DNA from: JACMLC01 sp963720235
Lineage (GTDB): Bacteria; Acidobacteriota; Blastocatellia; Pyrinomonadales; Pyrinomonadaceae
Reading direction: 5' to 3'
Length of the DNA: 64,000 nucleotides
Assembly (NCBI GenBank): GCA_963720235.1
Contig: OY970389.1
Location: 682,001-746,000, forward strand
Shown here: positions 17,075 through 26,170 of the stretch, piece by piece
How positions within the stretch are numbered: position 1 is the first letter of the stretch
Layout: the number at the start of each line of letters is the position of its first letter
Position numbers and translations under genes: made by a program
The notes under the pieces: generated by a model
The model's input: only the letters and a program-made list of their open reading frames with translations
What the model was told of the DNA's origin: nothing
Database searches by the model: none

Positions 17075-17809
17075 ATGTTGAAGACAAGAAAATTTTTGAC
17101 CGCCGTGATGGTTCTCGCACTGGCTCTCGCCGCCGTGCTGGTAGTGCCGAAGAAGACTAGCGCGGTCACGGACAATAAGAAAAAAGTTGCTGTGCAGGAA
17201 GCCTTGAATCTGGCGGTGTTGATTCAGGACGACCTTACTTCGCAGGTCGGAAATGAGCTCAAGGTGACGGGCGAATTTATACGCTCATTGCCAGCAGGCT
17301 CGCGCGTGATGGTTGGTTATATCACGAACGGTTCGCTACAGGTGCGCCAGCAGTTTACGGATGATTTGGATAAGGCCGCCAAAGCTTTGCGCCTCCCGCG
17401 CTCAAGCGATGCCGCGTCGCCTTTCAATCCTTACATCGAAGTCATAGAGGCTCTGCGCCGCTTTGATTCGGACAATAAGAATCGCAATGCAGTGCTTTTA
17501 ATCTCTGACGGGCTGGACACATCGCGCGGCTTTGATTCGACGGCTGCGGGCCAGACGCTCGATTTGGAAAGAGCTATCCGCGAAGCCAATCGTCGTCAGG
17601 TTGCAGTCTATTCTTTCTATGCTCCGTCAGTCGGTTTGACGAGTTGGAACAAGACTGCTGCCAGCTACGGCCAGAGCTCACTCAATCGTCTCTCGGACGA
17701 GACGGGCGGCAAGGCTTTCTTTCAGGGAACGACTGGCTTTGTGACCTTCGATTCCTACTTTGACCGCCTGCGCCAGACGCTTAATGACCAGTATGCCAGA
17801 GCTTACTAA
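17075..17809 (+). CDS. Secreted VWA-like domain protein
   Basis: The ATG at 17075 is chosen because it follows GGAAGAAGGA and begins a clear signal peptide (LTAVMVLALALAAVLVVP); the longer frame from 17006 is not needed. The mature protein of about 215 residues has a von Willebrand A-like fold, with AVLLISDGLDTSRGFD matching the DG strand. The first MIDAS motif is degenerate (LIQDDLTSQ), so metal binding is doubtful. Proteins of this kind are common in Acidobacteria (VWFA-related); function unknown. A strong hairpin terminator follows at 17868. Confidence 0.75.
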   Translation: MLKTRKFLTAVMVLALALAAVLVVPKKTSAVTDNKKKVAVQEALNLAVLIQDDLTSQVGNELKVTGEFIRSLPAGSRVMVGYITNGSLQVRQQFTDDLDKAAKALRLPRSSDAASPFNPYIEVIEALRRFDSDNKNRNAVLLISDGLDTSRGFDSTAAGQTLDLERAIREANRRQVAVYSFYAPSVGLTSWNKTAASYGQSSLNRLSDETGGKAFFQGTTGFVTFDSYFDRLRQTLNDQYARAY

Positions 17810-17867
17810 GCTCGCGGCTGAGGCCGTAAATAAGGCGTGACAAAAAAGCGCGCTCTCGGATAAAGTT

Positions 17868-17910
17868 AAACTCCGTCGAATGGCAAAAGCCTTCGGCGGA
17901 GTTTTATTTT
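17868..17910 (+). terminator. Rho-independent terminator after the VWA-like gene
   Basis: The stem AAACTCCGTCGAA / TTCGGCGGAGTTT has one mismatch and an 11-nt loop, and is followed by TATTTT. It lies 58 bp downstream of the stop codon. Confidence 0.8.
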
Positions 17911-18042
17911 GCATGGCTCGCAAAAAATATTTTGCCCACCGTTGCCGTGCAGTGATAAAGTGACGAACGTTCACAGGGCTTTCGTCCCGGTTCAAACGAC
18001 AACTAAAAGATTCGTCGCAGGCTTTGACAGTCTGCTCGCACC

Positions 18043-18390
18043 ATGAAGGCCAATACCGGACGCGAATATTGTCTCATCGTCGAGGGCGCATACCTCTCTG
18101 AATCAGAAGCCGAGCATGCCCTGCGCGACCCTTTCATCGAAGACTGGGTCGAGCAGACGGGCCACTTTCGCATACACAACATGGGCGACATAGAGGTCAC
18201 GCCGGGAGTCGCGCTCGGCATCCTCGGCGTCGTCATGCTCGACGACAGATTGTTTGAAATCGCCAGCACAGACCCGGAGCACCCGCTGACCGAACATAAA
18301 GCGAAGGGCGTCGCTGAAGCCATTAGGCGGCAGGACATGTTCGACGACGTAAAGGTCGAGCCGCGCGAAGAATGGGACGAAGCTGAATGA
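18043..18390 (+). CDS. Conserved hypothetical protein, 115 residues
   Basis: A soluble acidic protein with no signal peptide and no motif I recognise. It is real by codon use and by its 4-bp overlap (ATGA) with the next gene, with which it is probably co-translated. No functional guess is supported. Confidence 0.7.
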   Translation: MKANTGREYCLIVEGAYLSESEAEHALRDPFIEDWVEQTGHFRIHNMGDIEVTPGVALGILGVVMLDDRLFEIASTDPEHPLTEHKAKGVAEAIRRQDMFDDVKVEPREEWDEAE

Positions 18391-18668
18391 CTCTTCTCTT
18401 TGTGGCGGGCGCGGCGGTTGCAGACTTTCTCGGACAGGCTGTAGCAATCCTCGGCGCGTGTCTTGTCCTGCTCGCTTACGCGCTGCAACGCTTTAATCGC
18501 ATCTCTGCCGAGAGCGCGCTGTATCTCACTTTCAACTTCATAGGCGGCGCGCTGCTCTGCTGGGCTGCCATCAGCACCGGACAAATCGGCTTTATCCTGC
18601 TCGAAGGAGCGTGGGCTTTGATTAGCTTGCTTGGCCTCTGGCGCGTCTGGCGCAAAGAGCAAGGTTGA
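18387..18668 (+). CDS. CBU_0592-like small membrane protein
   Basis: A 93-residue protein with three hydrophobic helices: FLGQAVAILGACLVLLAYAL, SALYLTFNFIGGALLCWAAI and GFILLEGAWALISLLGLW. The pattern matches the CBU_0592-type family often found alone or beside transport genes; function unknown. It overlaps the upstream hypothetical gene by 4 bp. Confidence 0.75.
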   Translation: MTLLFVAGAAVADFLGQAVAILGACLVLLAYALQRFNRISAESALYLTFNFIGGALLCWAAISTGQIGFILLEGAWALISLLGLWRVWRKEQG

Positions 18669-18692
18669 GCTCAAAAAATATTTCAGTCTTTT

Positions 18693-19253
18693 ATGACTTC
18701 CAATCTTGATGCGCAAAGTTTTTTGAATGGCCGCGTGGTTGTCGTGACAGGAGACATCACGCGGCAGGATGTGGATGCGGTTGTCAACGCTGCTAACTCA
18801 ACCTTGATGGGCGGGGCCGGTGTGGACGGCGCGATTCATCACGTCGGCGGCGCGCAGATTTTGGAAGAGTGTCGTGAGATTCGACGCACAAAATATACAG
18901 ATGGCTTGCCGACTGGCGAGGCGGTCATCACGACTGGCGGCAATTTGCCTGCGCGTCATGTGATTCACACTGTCGGGCCAATCTACTGGCGCGAGGGCGG
19001 GCGCGAGGCTGAACTGCTCGCGGCCTGTTATCACAATTCGCTCGCGCTCGCGGTTGAACATAATCTGGCGACGATAGCTTTTCCTTCAATCTCGACGGGA
19101 GCTTACGGTTATCCGCGTGATGAAGCGGCGGCTGTTTCTTCCAGGGCGATTGCGGAATTTCTGTCCCACGATTCTCAATTAAAGGAAGTCAGGCTCGTCT
19201 TCTTCCAGCAGTCGGACGCCGACGCATTTCTCAAAAATCACAGGTTCGATTAA
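18693..19253 (+). CDS. Macrodomain O-acetyl-ADP-ribose deacetylase
   Basis: A 186-residue single macrodomain. VVVTGDITRQDVDAVVNAAN, then the glycine-rich loop GGAGVDGAIHHVGG, and FPSISTGAYGYPRDEAA are the MacroD/YmdB signatures for hydrolysis of O-acetyl-ADP-ribose and mono-ADP-ribosyl esters. It is followed 10 bp later by the alpha-glucan phosphorylase gene, so co-transcription is likely. With the Nudix ADP-ribose pyrophosphatase at 15597 it could form an ADP-ribose clearing route (inference). Confidence 0.92.
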   Translation: MTSNLDAQSFLNGRVVVVTGDITRQDVDAVVNAANSTLMGGAGVDGAIHHVGGAQILEECREIRRTKYTDGLPTGEAVITTGGNLPARHVIHTVGPIYWREGGREAELLAACYHNSLALAVEHNLATIAFPSISTGAYGYPRDEAAAVSSRAIAEFLSHDSQLKEVRLVFFQQSDADAFLKNHRFD

Positions 19254-19263
19254 GCTAGGACAT

Positions 19264-21402
19264 ATGACTGAACAACAAACGCGCTCTTTGCCAGAGCCTT
19301 TGCGCGCATTGGAGCGTCTGGCGTGGAATTACTGGTGGAGTTGGGGGACGGACGGCGCGAGCCTGTTCCGCGACCTAGACCCTGTGGTGTGGGAAGTGTG
19401 CGAGCATAATCCGCGACGGCTGCTGGCGGAAATCTCAGAGTTTCACCTGATGCAGAAAGCCACAGACCCTGTCTATATAGAGCGCGTGCGCGCTGTGGCC
19501 CAGAGATTTGACAGTTATATGGCAGAGCCTGTCAAAAGCTTCGGCAAAGAATCCGGCGGGATGATTACAGAGGAAAATCCTGTCGCCTATTTCTGCGCAG
19601 AGTATGGCGTGCATAATTCTTTGCCGCTCTATTCTGGCGGTCTTGGGATTCTCGCTGGCGACCATCTCAAATCCGCGAGTGATATTGGCCTGCCGCTCGT
19701 CGCCATCGGGCTGCTCTATCGCTATGGCTACTTTCGCCAGCGTCTGACGCGCGAGGGTTGGCAGGAAGAACACTACGGCGAATCGCATCCGGCGGAGATG
19801 CCCATACATCAAGTCATGGATGAAAAGGGCGGGCCGCTTTTCATAGAAGTCTTGATGCGCGAGAGGATTGTGCGCGCGCATGTCTGGAGCGTGGATGTCG
19901 GGCGCGTGCGGCTTTATCTTCTGGATACGAACATCGAAGAGAACGAAGAGACGGACAGGTGGGTGACGGGCCATCTTTACGGCGGCGACCGCGAGACAAG
20001 AGTCGTGCAGGAAATGCTCTTGGGCATCGGCGGCGTGCGGCTCTTGAGAAAGTTAAAGATTGAACCGCATGTCCATCATCTGAACGAAGGCCACTCAGCT
20101 TTTCTCACGCTGGAACTGGCGCGCGAGTTGACGGAAGGGCCGGAGCATTTGAGTTTCACTGAGGCGGCAAAGATTGTGCGCGAGCGTTGCGTGTTTACGA
20201 CGCACACGCCGATTGCTGCCGGAAACGATGCCTTTCCCGCTTCGCTCATCGAGAAATGTTTTGGCTCCTCTTACGAAAACGCGCTTGGTCTTTCGCACGA
20301 CAAGTTTCTTGATTTAGGACGCGTGGACACAGAGGACGATATGGAGTGGTATGGCTTGTCGCCCTTAGCAATCAAGATGTCTCGCACGACAAACGGCGTC
20401 AGCCGCAAGCATGGCGAAGTCTCGCGCGAATTGTGGCTCAGCCTCTGGCCCAAAGGAACGAAGGTCGAAGATGTTCCGATTACTTATGTCACCAACGGCG
20501 TGCACGCGCAGACGTGGGTTGCGCCTTTGATGCGCGCGCTGTTTCAGAAATACATTGGCGAAGATTGGGCCAATCTGGCCCACAGCCGGGAAGAGTGGGC
20601 GCGCGATGTCGAGCGGATTCCAGATGCAGAGCTGTGGGCTGCTCATTGCCTGCTCAAACAGAGGCTCATAGCCTTCATACGCCATCGCTCGTTTCACGCG
20701 CGGCTGCATCGCAAAGAGAGCGCGGACTACACGGAGGCCGCGCGCAGGATGTTTGACCCGGAGGCATTGACGATAGGCTTTGCGCGTCGCGTGGCGGGAT
20801 ACAAACGCTGGAAGCTCTTGCTGGCCGAGCCTGAGCGTTTGATGAGCTTGATTGATAACGCTGAGCGGCCAGTGCAATTTGTTTTTGCAGGGAAAGCGCA
20901 CCCGCAGGATCAGGGAGCGAAGCTGACTTTGCAACAGCTTGCCGTCTGGAAATATGACCCGCGCGTCATGCGCCGCGCAGTTTTTCTGCAAGATTACGAT
21001 CAAGAAATCGCGCGTCACCTCGTTCAATCTGTGGACGTGTGGCTCAATGTCCCGCGTCGCCCGCTCGAAGCCTCCGGCACAAGCGGGCAGAAGGTCGGCA
21101 TGAACGGCGGTTTGAATCTCTCAATCCTTGATGGCTGGTGGGTCGAAGGTTATGACGGGACAAACGGCTGGGCCATAGGCGATGTGAGCGTCAGTAAAGA
21201 CGAAGCTTTGATGGATGCGAAGGATGCCGAATCGCTCTATCGCGTGCTGGAAGAAGAGGTCGTGCCGCAGTTTTATGAGAGGGATGCTGATGGGCTTCCG
21301 CGCCGTTGGATTGCGATGATGAAGCGTTCCATTGAAACTTTGCTTCCGGTCTTTAACAGCGACCGCATGGTTGCAGAGTATGCGAGCAAAATTTACTTGT
21401 AG
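19264..21402 (+). CDS. glgP: Alpha-glucan (glycogen) phosphorylase
   Basis: A 712-residue protein of the short-type alpha-glucan phosphorylase family. The N-terminal DUF3417 region (LERLAWNYWWSWG) precedes the catalytic part with AYFCAEYGVHNSLPLYSGGL and the pyridoxal-phosphate site region EASGTSGQKVGMNGGLNLSI. It releases glucose-1-phosphate from glycogen or maltodextrin. Length and motifs are intact. No other glycogen gene is in the window. A small exported protein gene follows at 21418. Confidence 0.93.
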   Translation: MTEQQTRSLPEPLRALERLAWNYWWSWGTDGASLFRDLDPVVWEVCEHNPRRLLAEISEFHLMQKATDPVYIERVRAVAQRFDSYMAEPVKSFGKESGGMITEENPVAYFCAEYGVHNSLPLYSGGLGILAGDHLKSASDIGLPLVAIGLLYRYGYFRQRLTREGWQEEHYGESHPAEMPIHQVMDEKGGPLFIEVLMRERIVRAHVWSVDVGRVRLYLLDTNIEENEETDRWVTGHLYGGDRETRVVQEMLLGIGGVRLLRKLKIEPHVHHLNEGHSAFLTLELARELTEGPEHLSFTEAAKIVRERCVFTTHTPIAAGNDAFPASLIEKCFGSSYENALGLSHDKFLDLGRVDTEDDMEWYGLSPLAIKMSRTTNGVSRKHGEVSRELWLSLWPKGTKVEDVPITYVTNGVHAQTWVAPLMRALFQKYIGEDWANLAHSREEWARDVERIPDAELWAAHCLLKQRLIAFIRHRSFHARLHRKESADYTEAARRMFDPEALTIGFARRVAGYKRWKLLLAEPERLMSLIDNAERPVQFVFAGKAHPQDQGAKLTLQQLAVWKYDPRVMRRAVFLQDYDQEIARHLVQSVDVWLNVPRRPLEASGTSGQKVGMNGGLNLSILDGWWVEGYDGTNGWAIGDVSVSKDEALMDAKDAESLYRVLEEEVVPQFYERDADGLPRRWIAMMKRSIETLLPVFNSDRMVAEYASKIYL

Positions 21403-21417
21403 AGTTTGAGAAGGATG

Positions 21418-21831
21418 ATGAAGATAAAGCTATCAATTATTTGTCTGCTACTGTTGGCTGTCACAGGATGGATGGAAGGGACTGCGTTTGCGCGGAAAGC
21501 AAAAGCCGAGCGCGAGGTGAGTCTGAAAGCTGGCAGAGAAGCTTTTGTCAAAGAGCTTGGCCTCAGAATCCGCTTTGTTAAGTTAGTCGAAGACTCTCGT
21601 TGCCCAGAAGGAGTTGATTGCGTGTGGGCCGGGAACGGGAAAATCAGCATCACTGTCAGGAAGGGCAAACGCAAGGCAGCTTCGTTTGAGTTGAATACGA
21701 TGACTGAGCCGACGAGCATTACTTTTCAGGGTTATGAAATCAAGCTGGTCAAGCTCGACCCGTATCCGAAGAAGGATGTCCAGCACAAAAAGGGAGAGTA
21801 TGTGGCGACGCTGATGGTTAAGAGAAAATAG
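21418..21831 (+). CDS. Small exported protein with DSRCPEGVDCVWAG motif
   Basis: The second ATG of the ATGATG pair is chosen because AGAAGG lies at a workable distance; the upstream TTG is unlikely. A signal peptide (IICLLLLAVTGWMEGTAFA) leads a mature protein of about 115 residues. The strand LVEDSRCPEGVDCVWAGNG is a recurring motif of small uncharacterised exported proteins, and its two Cys probably form a disulfide. The following strand IKLVKLDPYPKK is also typical. Function unknown. Confidence 0.7.
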   Translation: MKIKLSIICLLLLAVTGWMEGTAFARKAKAEREVSLKAGREAFVKELGLRIRFVKLVEDSRCPEGVDCVWAGNGKISITVRKGKRKAASFELNTMTEPTSITFQGYEIKLVKLDPYPKKDVQHKKGEYVATLMVKRK

Positions 21832-21837
21832 GTCACA

Positions 21838-21916
21838 GGGAAAGAGGGAAAGAGGGGAAAGGGGAAAGAATGATAGACTACATTTAGTTTTCCTTTCCCC
21901 TTTTCAACATTTCCCC
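21838..21916. repeat. R8 purine-rich palindromic repeat
   Basis: The left arm is iterated GAGGGAAAGAGGGGAAAGGG. The right arm is CCTTTCCCCTTTTCAACATT ending in TCCCC. It ends 8 nt before the ATG of the first kinase, taking the place of a Shine-Dalgarno sequence. Confidence 0.75.
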
Positions 21917-21924
21917 TGCTTCTT

Positions 21925-23862
21925 ATGAAGACGTGTCAGAAATGCGGGACGACTTACGAAGACGTGCAAAGCTTTTGCTCGCGCGATGGCGAAGTCCTCC
22001 GCGATGACCACGCGGAGATGATAGGCCATGTGCTCGACAATCAATACGAGATAGAAGCTTTTATCGCGGAAGGCGGGATGGGCGCGGTCTATCGCGCGCG
22101 GCACACACTGTTGGGAGATTTTGTCGCCATCAAAATCCTCCCGCCGGAGATGCGTCGCAATGCCGAATGGCTCAAGCGTTTTCAAAGAGAAGGACGCGCC
22201 GCGCGTCGCTTTCGTCATCCGAACGCGGTGATTGTCCACGACCTGCGCACATCTAGCGAGGGCTGGAATTATCTGGTCATGGAATATGTCGCGGGCCGCA
22301 CGCTGGATGAAGAAGTAGAGCAGCGCGGAGGTCGCCTCGCTCCCGCCGAGAGCTTGAAAATCATAGAGACGATTGCGAGCGTGCTTGATGCTGCACATGC
22401 GGCGGGCATAGTCCATCGCGACCTCAAGCCGTCGAACATCATGCTCACGAAGGATGGCGGCACAATCAAGCTGCTTGATATGGGGATTGCCAAAATCCAC
22501 GACTTGCAGGCGGGCGAGACAGCGCTGACGACCGCGGGGCAACTGCTCGGCACGCCCTATTACATGTCGCCAGAACAGTGGGGCGAGATTCCGCGCGACG
22601 GCGGCATAGAGATAGACGGGCGCGCAGACCTCTATTCGCTCGGCATCGTCGTCTATCAGATTACGACGGGCGCGCTGCCCTTCAAGGCAGACACGGCGAT
22701 TGAACTGAGGCGCGCGCATTGCCGTGAGCAGCCGCGCCCGTTGGAAGAGTTTGATGCGAGCATTCCGGCGGGCTGGTCGCGCGCTGTGCTGCGTGCGATG
22801 GCGAAGGACAGGAGCGAGAGACAGGCGACGACCGGCGAGTTTGCGCGAGAGTTGAAACAGTCTCTGAGCGGCGCGGAAGAGTTGCCGAAAAGTTCGAGAG
22901 CGGATGCGCCGACATTGGCAGGCACGCTCAATGAGACAAATGTTTCCGCGCGCGTTGCGACGCCGCAGAATCTTGCCGCGCCGACAGTGTTAGATAACAG
23001 CGCATCCGTCATTGCTCATCAAGCGGTATCTGAAAACATGGCTGTTTCTGCTCCTACCGCGCCGACGCTTGATGCAGCCCCTTCTGGTCCAAAGCGTTCG
23101 TGGACGCTCGGCCTGATGAGTTCGCGCGGCTGTCAGGTCTCTTTGACTGTGGCGGCGATGGTTGTGCTGGCCGTGATGGTCGGCGGCTATGCTTTGATGA
23201 GCAAGCTCGGAAGCGGCTCCGACAAGAATCTTGCTCCGAGCACGACGAGTGGTTCATCTGAGAATGCGAATGCCAATACGGCTGCGCCGCCTTCGGTGAC
23301 TACTGCCAACAGCAATACGAGCGCGACGCAAAAAGCGTTTATGAGTTATTATCTATTGCTCAGCCCGTCTGCGTTGGATGAACAGCAGCGCGCGCTCGGC
23401 AACGAGCCTGTACAGGCAGGGCAGAGTTTACAGATTTCCTTTAACGCAAGCGAGGACGGTTTCCTGCACATGCTCGGAGAGGATGGCAAGGGCAATCCGG
23501 TTGTCTTGCCGCTCGGCACTTTCGTCGCGCCCGCAGCCGTCAAGGCAGGACAGGAAACGGAATTGCCTGTGCTGGCGCGCATTAAATTGAACGGCGCGCC
23601 GGGGACAGAAAATTTCACAGTTATCTTTACAGACGCGGCGATTGATTTGCCGTTTGCCAGCGAGCCATTGCCGCTTGACGGTTCATTTCGTAAACTAACG
23701 GCTGAAGAGCAACGCAAGGTCAGGGAACTCAGGGAGCGCAGTGCGCCCGCGCGCGTCACTTTTTACGGCGGGCTTGACAGAGGGATCGCTAATGTCATGC
23801 TTGATGGCGAGCGAGATGGCAGGCCCGTCGTCTTTGACATCAAGCTTGAACTCAAGCGTTGA
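21925..23862 (+). CDS. Receptor-like Ser/Thr kinase: zinc ribbon, kinase, TM, DUF4384-type domain
   Basis: A 645-residue protein. Residues 1-25 form a zinc ribbon (CQKCG, then FCSRDG). The kinase domain spans about 37-310, with AEGGMGAVYRA, Lys70 in VAIKIL, and Asp166 in HRDLKPSN. The metal-binding motif is Asp185-Met-Gly in place of DFG. One membrane helix (about 405-427) leads through an Asn/Thr-rich linker to an extracytoplasmic DUF4384-type domain (LQISFNASEDGFLHML). It is a tandem paralogue of the next gene and heads a block of co-directional signalling genes. An R8 repeat abuts the start and no ribosome site is visible. Confidence 0.92.
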   Translation: MKTCQKCGTTYEDVQSFCSRDGEVLRDDHAEMIGHVLDNQYEIEAFIAEGGMGAVYRARHTLLGDFVAIKILPPEMRRNAEWLKRFQREGRAARRFRHPNAVIVHDLRTSSEGWNYLVMEYVAGRTLDEEVEQRGGRLAPAESLKIIETIASVLDAAHAAGIVHRDLKPSNIMLTKDGGTIKLLDMGIAKIHDLQAGETALTTAGQLLGTPYYMSPEQWGEIPRDGGIEIDGRADLYSLGIVVYQITTGALPFKADTAIELRRAHCREQPRPLEEFDASIPAGWSRAVLRAMAKDRSERQATTGEFARELKQSLSGAEELPKSSRADAPTLAGTLNETNVSARVATPQNLAAPTVLDNSASVIAHQAVSENMAVSAPTAPTLDAAPSGPKRSWTLGLMSSRGCQVSLTVAAMVVLAVMVGGYALMSKLGSGSDKNLAPSTTSGSSENANANTAAPPSVTTANSNTSATQKAFMSYYLLLSPSALDEQQRALGNEPVQAGQSLQISFNASEDGFLHMLGEDGKGNPVVLPLGTFVAPAAVKAGQETELPVLARIKLNGAPGTENFTVIFTDAAIDLPFASEPLPLDGSFRKLTAEEQRKVRELRERSAPARVTFYGGLDRGIANVMLDGERDGRPVVFDIKLELKR

Positions 23863-23914
23863 GAGACATGCTACATTAAATTAAATCTGCTGATAGCGAG
23901 TTGGAAAATCCTCC

Positions 23915-26083
23915 ATGAAATATTGCCCGGTCTGTAACACCAAATATGAAGACAGCATCAGCTTCTGCGCCCTGGACGGCGAAGTGTTGGAAGACGACCC
24001 GACTACTATCGTCAACACGACGCTCGACGGGCAGTATCATATTGAATCCATGCTCGGCAAAGGCGGGATGGGCGCGGTCTATCGCGCGCGTCACATCCTC
24101 CTGGGCGACCGCGTGGCAATCAAGGTGCTGCCGCCGCAGATGCGCAACAACGCTGAATGGCTGCGCCGCTTTCGCCGCGAGGGACAGGCCGCGCGCCGCT
24201 TTCGTCATCCGAATGCAGTGACGGTCTATGACCTGCGCACGACGAGCGATGGCCTTATCTACATGGTGATGGAATATGTGGAAGGCTTCACGCTCGATGC
24301 GGATTTGAAGACGCGCGGAAGATTTACGCCCGAAGAAGCTCTCTCGGTGCTTGAGCCTGTGATGAGCGTCTTGAATGCCGCGCACGCGCAAGGCGTCGTG
24401 CACCGCGACCTCAAGCCGGAAAATATCATGATTGGCAAATCCTCTACGGGCGGCGAGCCGGCTGTGAAGCTGCTCGATTTGGGGATTGCGAAGATTAGCG
24501 AATTGGCCGGAGCGGATTCCGGCGGCTCAACGGCCCTGACCGTCGCCGGACAGATTCTTGGAACTCCGTATTACATGTCGCCCGAACAATGGGGCGAGCC
24601 TGCGCGCGACAACAGCCCCGAAGTGGATGGACGCGCAGACATCTATTCGCTCGGCACAGTCTTTTATGAACTGGTCGCTGGCCGCAGACCTTTCTGCGGC
24701 CTGACGCTTCAGGAACTCAGGCGCGAGCATGTGACAGTCACGCCAAAACCTTTGCATGAAGTCGCGCCGGATGTGCCGGAAGATTTCAGTCAAGCTGTGG
24801 CGAAGGCCATGTCAAAGGATAGAGCAGACAGGCAGGCTACGGCGGGCGAGTTGGCAAATGATTTACGAAATGCTCTGGGCATGCCGACGCTGAACATGTC
24901 TTCGCCGTCGCTTGCTGCCTCGACGCCGAATCTTCCTGCCACGCCGACAAATCTGGGAACGCAAAACGCCGCGACCAATATAGAGTCTGACCCGTCTTTC
25001 GCGACAGGCATCGAAGAGAAAAGACAGACCAGCTCTGACATCACCGCGCCGACGGTCATGACTGTGGATTCGCCCAGACCGAAGCCGGGCGCGCCGCCAC
25101 TTGATGCGACATCTCTGGCCCAGCCGCCGCCTGTGCAACATATGCCCTCGCGTCCGTCCGCGCAGCCGCCAACGCCATACAATCTTGCGGGAGACAGTGA
25201 GTCTAGTCCGCCTATGGCGACGATTGCGACCAGCCCGAATGCCGGAGCGACGGGCGGCTTTGCTTCGTCTGCTCCTTCATCTGCGCCAACACCGCCTTCG
25301 TATGCGCCGACGCCTTCATACGCTCCGAGTCCAGCCGCAGCCGCGCCCGCGCGTCGCTCGCCTGTGATTCCGATTGTGATTGTCGTCGTGCTGCTTCTGG
25401 CTGTGATAGGCATCGGCGGCGGCATCTTTCTCTGGAGCCGCATGGGTTCGACGGAGACTGTCAATACGAACAACGGCAACGCGAACACGAACACAAACGA
25501 GAACACAAATGACACTGGCGGAGGCGACGCGCCCGCGCCGGTTGAAGCCATGCGTTACTGGCTTGAGCTTGATGGCAAGGTGCAGCCCGCGCGTGTCGCG
25601 GCAGTAGTTCCGCTTGCTTCGGGCCAGAAGTTTAAGTTTCATTTTACGCCAACGGAAGATGGCTATCTGTATGTAGTTGGGCCGGGCGAGAACAATGTGC
25701 CAACGACTTTTCTGACCTCAAAGCCTGCCGCAGTTTCTGGCGTCAAAACTAATAGCGTCGGAGCAAATGAGAATTACAGTTTTCCGAATGGCCCTATCAA
25801 CTGGATTGAGCTTGATAACAAACCCGGCACGGAGTTCTATACCATCGTCTTCTCGAAGAAGCCGCTTGACTCGCTCTCTTTCTTAAATGAGACCGCCGGG
25901 GAGCCGCTCACGGAAGAAGAACAGGACGAGTGGAATGAATTCCTCTCGCAGCATAAGGCAAACGCGCCTGAGACTGCCGTCATGGACGAGAATGGTAATG
26001 AGCCATACGTGTCTGTCAAGCAGCGTCAGGCCAAGAATGAGGACGAGCCGCTCGTCTTCGATGTGCGTGTCGAGCATAAATAA
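23915..26083 (+). CDS. Receptor-like Ser/Thr kinase, tandem paralogue
   Basis: A 722-residue protein with the same architecture as its upstream neighbour: zinc ribbon (CPVCN, then FCALDG), kinase with GKGGMGAVYRA, Lys70, Asp165 in HRDLKPEN and Asp188-Leu-Gly. A long Pro/Ala/Ser-rich stretch (about 330-480) follows, then a membrane helix (about 484-507), an Asn/Thr linker, and a DUF4384-type sensor domain (FKFHFTPTEDGYLYVVGPGE). The start is 52 bp after the preceding stop. The conserved kinase halves and diverged linkers point to tandem duplication with sensor specialisation. Confidence 0.93.
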   Translation: MKYCPVCNTKYEDSISFCALDGEVLEDDPTTIVNTTLDGQYHIESMLGKGGMGAVYRARHILLGDRVAIKVLPPQMRNNAEWLRRFRREGQAARRFRHPNAVTVYDLRTTSDGLIYMVMEYVEGFTLDADLKTRGRFTPEEALSVLEPVMSVLNAAHAQGVVHRDLKPENIMIGKSSTGGEPAVKLLDLGIAKISELAGADSGGSTALTVAGQILGTPYYMSPEQWGEPARDNSPEVDGRADIYSLGTVFYELVAGRRPFCGLTLQELRREHVTVTPKPLHEVAPDVPEDFSQAVAKAMSKDRADRQATAGELANDLRNALGMPTLNMSSPSLAASTPNLPATPTNLGTQNAATNIESDPSFATGIEEKRQTSSDITAPTVMTVDSPRPKPGAPPLDATSLAQPPPVQHMPSRPSAQPPTPYNLAGDSESSPPMATIATSPNAGATGGFASSAPSSAPTPPSYAPTPSYAPSPAAAAPARRSPVIPIVIVVVLLLAVIGIGGGIFLWSRMGSTETVNTNNGNANTNTNENTNDTGGGDAPAPVEAMRYWLELDGKVQPARVAAVVPLASGQKFKFHFTPTEDGYLYVVGPGENNVPTTFLTSKPAAVSGVKTNSVGANENYSFPNGPINWIELDNKPGTEFYTIVFSKKPLDSLSFLNETAGEPLTEEEQDEWNEFLSQHKANAPETAVMDENGNEPYVSVKQRQAKNEDEPLVFDVRVEHK

Positions 26084-26170
26084 AATTGAGAGTTGAATGG
26101 GCCACTACGGTCTTCTCCCGACGGGCTGCCTCATTCTGGAAAGTTCAAAAAAATAAGAGGAGTAAATTTG

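Noticed and set aside
19264..21402. Reading the DUF3417-containing protein as a bifunctional fusion
   Set aside because: The DUF3417 region is the normal N-terminus of short alpha-glucan phosphorylases; length is standard.
21904..22719. Long antisense frame opposite the first kinase (271 residues)
   Set aside because: The sense frame has full kinase motifs; the antisense product has no family features. High-GC codon structure creates such frames.
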